Made by a program: the position numbers and the translations under genes. The notes beneath the pieces are model-generated. The model had not been told where the DNA came from. It saw only the letters and a program-made list of their open reading frames with translations, and did no database searches. 42,689 nucleotides of DNA, taken from positions 1 through 42,689 of the forward strand of contig CAYOZN010000036.1 of assembly GCA_964408455.1 (NCBI GenBank), in the 5' to 3' direction. Source of the DNA: CAYOZN01 sp964408455. Lineage in GTDB: Bacteria > Planctomycetota > Phycisphaerae > UBA1845 > UTPLA1. Shown one piece after another: positions 38,357 through 42,689 of this stretch (its first letter is position 1; each line of letters begins with the position of its first letter).

Positions 38357-39928
38357 ATGACACATGCATGGCACTCGCCGGCGCGCGTGGCACTCCTGTG
38401 GGTGCTGCCGGTGCTGGTGGCCGCGCCGGCCGCGGCGCAGGACGAGCCGGCCCCGCTGGCATTTCAACTGAGCTTCAGCGGCAAGCTGCATCCCGAGCCC
38501 TTCAGCGGGCGGGTCATTCTGTACCTGACGGACAAGCTGTCGGGCGATCCCGGCGACGATCATCGCTGGCCGGTCAGCCAGCCCATCTTTTCGGTCGATG
38601 CGACGCAGTGGAAACCGGGCGAGCCGCTGGTCGTCCGCGAACCGCGCGGCTTTCCCGCGCCGCTGGCACAGCTGCCGCGCGGCACCTATCGCATCCGGGC
38701 GGTGATGCACACCAGCGTCGACGAAGCGCACGGGCCCAATGCGCCGGGCAATCTGCGCAGCAAGTGGATCACGCGGGAACTCGATCCGGCCACGTCGGGA
38801 ATCGTGCGCATCCGCCTGACGCGCAGGGTCAAACCGCCAGTGCCGCGCGAGTTGCGCTCGAACCAGCGGCTGGTGGAGCTGCGCAGCGAACTGCTGTCGC
38901 GATTCCACGGTCGGGATGTCCTTCATCGCGCGCTGGTGCAACTGCCGGAGGGATACGAGCGGGACGCGGCGCGGCGATGGCCGGCGGTCTATGCAATCAC
39001 CGGATTCGGCGACAATCACGAGGGCTCACTCCGATTCGCGCGAATGCTGGGCGTTGGGCGCGGGGCGGCGGCGGACTTTGTCATCGTCGGGCTCGATCCG
39101 AGTTCGCCGGAGGGGCACCACGTCTTCGCGGACTCGGCGAACAACGGGCCGCGCGGGCAGGCGCTGGTCGAGGAGTTCATCCCGCACCTGGAGAAGGCGT
39201 TCCGGTTGATCGGCGACGAGCGGGCGCGGTTCGTGACCGGGCATTCGTCGGGCGGCTGGTCGAGCCTGTGGTTGCAGGTGACGTATCCGGACGTGTTCGG
39301 CGGGTGCTGGGCGGGGGCGCCGGATTCGGTGACGTTTCGCGACTTCTGCGGGATCGACCTGTACGACGCGGCGGCGAGCGAAAACATGTACCGCGACGCG
39401 GCGGGGCGGACGCGGCCGATCATGCGGCAGGGAGATGCCATCATGATGACGCTGCGGGACGAGGCGACGGCGGAGTGGGTGGTGGGGCCGGGCGGGCAGT
39501 TCGGCGCGTTTGACGCGGTCTTCAGCCCGCGCGGGGCGGACGGAAAGCCGGCGCCGCTATTCGACCGGGTGAGCGGGGCGGTGGACCGGCGGGTGGTGGA
39601 GCACTGGCGGAGGTACGACATCGTGGAGAACCTGAAGGGCGACTGGCCGCGGCTGGAGCGGCGGCTGCGCGGGAAGATCACGGTGATCATGGGGGAGGAG
39701 GACACCTTCTACCTGGAGGGGGCGACAAAGCTGCTCAAGGAGGCGCTGGCGGGGCTGGGGAGTGACGCGCGCGTGACACTGGTGCCGGGGGCCGATCACG
39801 GCAGCGTCTTCTTTTCGCCGGCCTACCGGAGGGCGGCGGAGGAGATGGCGGCGAAGTATCGCGAGGCGTTCGGGGAGGCGGCGACGCGGCCGGCGGAGGA
39901 GCGGGAACTGGCGCCGGTTGGGGGTTGA
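38357..39928 (+). CDS. secreted esterase (alpha/beta hydrolase, esterase-D-like)
   Basis: A 523-residue exported hydrolase. ATG 38357 starts a signal peptide (ALLWVLPVLVAAPAAAQD). An N-terminal beta domain (about 25-160) is followed by an alpha/beta hydrolase domain with RALVQLPEGYERD, the elbow GHSSGGWSS (Ser297), and the C-terminal LVPGADHGSVF with the catalytic His; an acid is likely in the IMGEEDTFYLEG strand. The layout fits the esterase D/Fes family that attacks carbohydrate esters or siderophore-type esters. The G-rich codon style (GCGG-rich) differs from the C-rich style of plus-strand genes to the left, marking a change of strand bias. It lies 91 bases downstream of transaldolase. 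Confidence 0.85.
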   Translation: MTHAWHSPARVALLWVLPVLVAAPAAAQDEPAPLAFQLSFSGKLHPEPFSGRVILYLTDKLSGDPGDDHRWPVSQPIFSVDATQWKPGEPLVVREPRGFPAPLAQLPRGTYRIRAVMHTSVDEAHGPNAPGNLRSKWITRELDPATSGIVRIRLTRRVKPPVPRELRSNQRLVELRSELLSRFHGRDVLHRALVQLPEGYERDAARRWPAVYAITGFGDNHEGSLRFARMLGVGRGAAADFVIVGLDPSSPEGHHVFADSANNGPRGQALVEEFIPHLEKAFRLIGDERARFVTGHSSGGWSSLWLQVTYPDVFGGCWAGAPDSVTFRDFCGIDLYDAAASENMYRDAAGRTRPIMRQGDAIMMTLRDEATAEWVVGPGGQFGAFDAVFSPRGADGKPAPLFDRVSGAVDRRVVEHWRRYDIVENLKGDWPRLERRLRGKITVIMGEEDTFYLEGATKLLKEALAGLGSDARVTLVPGADHGSVFFSPAYRRAAEEMAAKYREAFGEAATRPAEERELAPVGG

Positions 39929-40009
39929 CGCGCGCGCGCGAGGGCGCGAGGCATGCCGATGCCGGACGGTTCGCTTCGCGGGGCGATGCTGCTGGTTTCG
40001 GGCGCGATT

Positions 40010-41089
40010 CTACGCGCGGGGGATCGCCGGTGTGGCGTCGGCATGGCACCCAACTTTTTTCCGGATTTCCACGACGATGCGTCGCCTCCTATCGCAGTTC
40101 GACAGGGCATTGCGGCAAAGCTGACTGTCCCGCCCTCCGAGAATCCATGCATGAGCGGTGGGGCCGGGGACGTGGACGGGGGGCGGCGGAGGGCGATGGG
40201 GCTGCCGGCGTTGGTACGGTGGTCGGGCAAGGCCGGGCAGGCGGGCGTCGCTGTTGACGCTGAGGTAGACGTCGGGCGCGTCGGGCTCCGCGGGGGGCGG
40301 TGTAACATGGGCGGCACTCGCTGTTGGCGATGAGATTTCGACGGTATTTGCGAGCGGAGGCGACGCGTCGGGGGTGTTTGCGTCAGGAAGTAAATCTTCG
40401 GCGTCGCTTGCGGCGGGCTGTTCGGGGGCGGGCAGGGGCTGGAGGGGCGTGGTAAACCAGTCGTCGATGTTGAGACCATAGATTTCGCGGACGGCGGCGC
40501 GGAGGTGTTCGCGGTTGAACTGTTGGCGCGGGGCGTCTTCGAGATCGCCGTCGGCGTCGGGTGCGGGCACAGCCGGTGCCGCAGATGCGGCACTGCCGAC
40601 TTCGTCCGCGTGGAACGGCGCCGCGCGGCGGGCGGCGCCTGTGCCGCGGCGGGCGCGCGTGGGGGAGCGCCTGGCCATCTGCTCGCGCAGATCGGCGGCG
40701 CGGCGGAGGGCCTCGGCGCGGTGGAAGGCGACATGGAGGGTGGAGAAGGCGCGAATGCCTTCGTACTCCTGGGAGCGGAGTTCGCCCAGGGCCCGGGTGA
40801 GCTCGTGCAGGTTCTTCGGTTCGGGCGTGCTGTTCAGGCCATCCTCGATGCAGTTGAAGGCCAGGCCGGCGACACTGCGCTGCCGGGCGAGGTGTTCGGG
40901 CGGGGGGAGCAGGTGATCGATGGAAGGATGCGCGGCGGCGGAGGGGCCGGCGGCGTCGGCCCCGGATCGGGCGCCGGCGAGCGGATCGGCTGTGGCGCCG
41001 GGGGATTGCGCGACGGTAACGGAATCGCGTTGGGATTCAGATGGGGCGACGGGATCGCCGGTGGTGGCGGGATCGTTCATGGGGCACAA
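40010..41089 (-). CDS. hypothetical protein, low-complexity, 3' end in a dispersed repeat
   Basis: A 359-residue frame. A conserved-looking helical core at about residues 55-140 (HLARQRSVAGLAFNCIEDGL, LHELTRALGELRSQEYEGI, STLHVAFHRAEALRRAADLR) and REHLRAAVREIYGLNIDDWF near 195 suggest a real gene. The rest is Ala/Pro-rich. The last 13 residues (KVGCHADATPAIP) are encoded by a dispersed repeat at 40023-40052, so the natural end has probably been replaced. A small start-end ambiguity exists (MCPMNDPAT: either Met). No family recognised. Confidence 0.6.
   Translation of the reverse strand: MCPMNDPATTGDPVAPSESQRDSVTVAQSPGATADPLAGARSGADAAGPSAAAHPSIDHLLPPPEHLARQRSVAGLAFNCIEDGLNSTPEPKNLHELTRALGELRSQEYEGIRAFSTLHVAFHRAEALRRAADLREQMARRSPTRARRGTGAARRAAPFHADEVGSAASAAPAVPAPDADGDLEDAPRQQFNREHLRAAVREIYGLNIDDWFTTPLQPLPAPEQPAASDAEDLLPDANTPDASPPLANTVEISSPTASAAHVTPPPAEPDAPDVYLSVNSDARLPGLARPPYQRRQPHRPPPPPVHVPGPTAHAWILGGRDSQLCRNALSNCDRRRRIVVEIRKKVGCHADATPAIPRA
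40023..40052. repeat. dispersed repeat GTGGCGTCGGCATGGCACC, copy 1
   Basis: ATCGCCGGTGTGGCGTCGGC continuing ATGGCACCCA. Nearly identical to 41623-41652. It overlaps the 3' end of the 40010-41089 gene. Confidence 0.85.
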
Positions 41090-41672
41090 CTCCTCTCCGG
41101 CACGTGGCCGCTATCATGGATGGGATAGGTCGCCACTATCCGGAAGGCAAGTGGAACGGCGTGGAGAGAATCGATGCGATCGGGTCAAGTCGCGGGTGGG
41201 TCGCGGGTTGGGTCAAGTGAGATTTGGTTGTTTTTTTTGCGAGTGAGTGGCGGGTTACGGGGCGACGGCCACTGGCATTTGCATGGCCGCGATGCGAACC
41301 GAATCGAGACGCCTGGTCGGCAGAGCGGGGGCACCCGTGCATCGTCGAACTGGTCATCGACGATTGCGGCGCGCCGGGATTCACGACCGCATTCCCCGTC
41401 ATGTCGCCGCGGCAGGCGGCCTCGCGGATGAGCGGCCTCATGTCAATGGGAAATTCAAGGTGACACCTTTTCTTGCCCCACCGTTGGATCGACGACAGCC
41501 TCCGTGCCATCGGCATGGGTTGCGGTGCCCGCCCGGATCACTCCCGCGCCCCGCATGCCGACGCCGAACCGTTCACTCCGTCATCGACATCGCCGGGTGG
41601 TGGGAGGTTCTCTCAGTCAGGACATCGCCGGCGTGGCGTCGGCATGGCACCTGGCCGTTCGTAATGAACTTG
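41090..41672. other. 583-base region without a supported gene
   Basis: Open frames here lack ribosome sites and family features on both strands. It contains a T-run in a G-rich setting (41229-41238) and the repeat copy at 41623-41652. It may be decayed coding sequence. Confidence 0.5.
41623..41652. repeat. dispersed repeat GTGGCGTCGGCATGGCACC, copy 2
   Basis: Same 30-base unit as 40023-40052 with three differences, lying 20 bases past the stop of the 41673-42368 gene. Confidence 0.85.
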
Positions 41673-42368
41673 CTACACGGCGTGCCGTCCAAGTCTTTCG
41701 CCGATCTGACTGGCCCCACATTCAGGGCAATCAAAAGTCGGCAGTCCGCGAAGATCATAACCACACTTGCTGCACAATGTCGATCGAAGTAAGTATGCGA
41801 CAGGTCCACCACCGTCGCGTTCCGTTCGCACAATTGGAAAGCCGCGCTCAAATTCGAGCGTCCGCATGAAACCGATGAGCTTTGAAATTGTAACATTGCC
41901 TTCTGCCAATAACGCCCTTAGTCCGGCAGAATACTCATGGTTCTCATCCAAGAATCCCCAATGCAGAACAATGTCGCCATCAGGATCATGGTATGCAGCT
42001 TTCAGCTCCTTATCAAGTCTGTCAGTAGCGCGTAGCTTTTCATGGGGCAAGCCAAAGAACGCGGAAAGTCCCAGCCACAAACGAAGCGCATCGCGCTTTG
42101 CAACACCCGTTTGTTCGCAAACGTGGTCTAATTCTTGTTGTACATCGACTTCACGCAGAGAGAACAGGCTGTGTATGTGTTCGCGCTCGATGGTGTTCGC
42201 CTTTAACGCGAATACGCCGGTGAGGATCGGCAGAACTATTAGTATAGCGATTGCCAAGCCTCTAAACTGAAGCATGAATAATACTACGCTTGTCGCTAGG
42301 CAGACGACGAGTAGGCCAGCTTCATATTTCCGCACCCAGAATAACATACTCTGCAGATTCTTGAGCAC
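41673..42368 (-). CDS. membrane protein with C-terminal zinc ribbon
   Basis: A 231-residue protein. Two adjacent membrane segments (about 17-36 and 38-55) are followed by a soluble helical part (VQQELDHVCEQTGVAKRDAL) and a C-terminal zinc ribbon CSKCGYDLRGLPTFDCPECG, typical of planctomycete membrane proteins. ATG 42368 or the in-frame ATG 21 bases later (MLFWVRKYEAG). The composition is A/T-richer than most of the window, as for the related 31575-32030 gene. Function unknown. Confidence 0.82.
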   Translation of the reverse strand: MLKNLQSMLFWVRKYEAGLLVVCLATSVVLFMLQFRGLAIAILIVLPILTGVFALKANTIEREHIHSLFSLREVDVQQELDHVCEQTGVAKRDALRLWLGLSAFFGLPHEKLRATDRLDKELKAAYHDPDGDIVLHWGFLDENHEYSAGLRALLAEGNVTISKLIGFMRTLEFERGFPIVRTERDGGGPVAYLLRSTLCSKCGYDLRGLPTFDCPECGASQIGERLGRHAV

Positions 42369-42689
42369 ATTGCTTTGCCATTAGCGCAGACCGGGCTTGT
42401 ATGTGCAGCGAGAAGGCCACCACTTTACATGCTGGCATTTATACGCACTTAATCAGCCGCACATGCCGCTGCGCATGCAAGCTCCAAGGCCGCCATGCAA
42501 TGGCCGACGGACACGGCTCCCCAAAACAAGCCGCCACGGGCGCCACGAGTGGCGCGCACGAATTTGACGAGTTTCTTCCCCCCAAGAAACTTTCGGAGCG
42601 TGCGATTCCTCGGAACGAGTACACCGGTTACTACTCGCATCTTTCCCTGCTTAGCAGCCGTCCGGAATTTCCTCGGCATGTTTGCTTGT
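42369..42689. other. 321-base terminal region, no firm gene
   Basis: A minus-strand frame 42679-42449 (76 residues, basic N-terminus, Cys/Ala-rich end, starting MPRKFRTAAKQGKMRVVTG) is possible but has no ribosome site or family resemblance. Nothing else is supported. Confidence 0.4.

Noticed and set aside
41136..41516. 126-residue minus-strand frame
   Set aside because: No ribosome site, membrane or family features; the upstream T-rich and repeat-bearing setting suggests non-coding or decayed sequence.

Overview
The window is GC-rich (roughly two-thirds G+C) bacterial DNA that most resembles a planctomycete, possibly of the Phycisphaerae side. The evidence is indirect: small membrane proteins ending in a CxxCGYxLxG...CPECG zinc ribbon (31575-32030, 41673-42368), an MJ0042-like zinc ribbon fused to membrane helices (5747-7120), WG-repeat and beta-barrel proteins of planctomycete flavour, and dense families of short palindromic repeats. 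Two runs of exactly 100 N (7314-7413, 22831-22930) are scaffold gaps, so this is a draft or metagenome assembly. No rRNA, tRNA, CRISPR array or intact transposase was found.

Layout. 1-5112: tryptophanase behind a leader hairpin, a 1052-residue exported protein of unknown function and a 57-residue membrane peptide. 5273-10398 (minus): VOC protein, zinc-ribbon membrane protein, UvrA. 10908-13559: small lipoproteins, a coiled-coil protein, a 27-residue hydrophobic peptide and a WG-repeat protein. 13665-33047: a purine-catabolism island. On the minus strand, a fold-II PLP enzyme, an AhpD-like protein with an in-frame UGA, the carbamoyltransferase YgeW and an alpha/beta hydrolase form one run. On the plus strand are a threonine-synthase-like PLP enzyme, a zinc-ribbon protein and the aminohydrolase SsnA. 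Next come YgfK, a hypothetical protein and a MocA-like cytidylyltransferase (minus), then a [2Fe-2S]/molybdopterin xanthine dehydrogenase and XdhC (plus). An AAA/DUF4143 ATPase and three toxin-antitoxin-type modules (MNT/HEPN, DUF433/DUF5615, ParD/ParE) are interleaved. 33268-42689: C69 peptidase, four-helix-bundle protein with simple-repeat flanks, beta-barrel protein, transaldolase, secreted esterase and poorly defined genes.

How it works together. YgeW, SsnA, YgfK, MocA and xanthine dehydrogenase co-occur in the anaerobic, selenium-linked purine degradation clusters known from enterobacteria and clostridia. The dehydrogenase and YgfK would do the redox steps, SsnA a hydrolytic ring step, YgeW would exchange a carbamoyl group, and the PLP enzymes could deaminate the amino-acid product. 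YgeX, YgeY, the hydantoinase, carbamate kinase and a permease are not in the window.

The most notable points are: (1) a probable selenoprotein, in which a UGA replaces the second Cys of a CPFC motif and is followed by a SECIS-like hairpin; (2) palindromic repeats inserted in frame in four of these enzymes; (3) a YgfK that lacks the central flavoprotein module.
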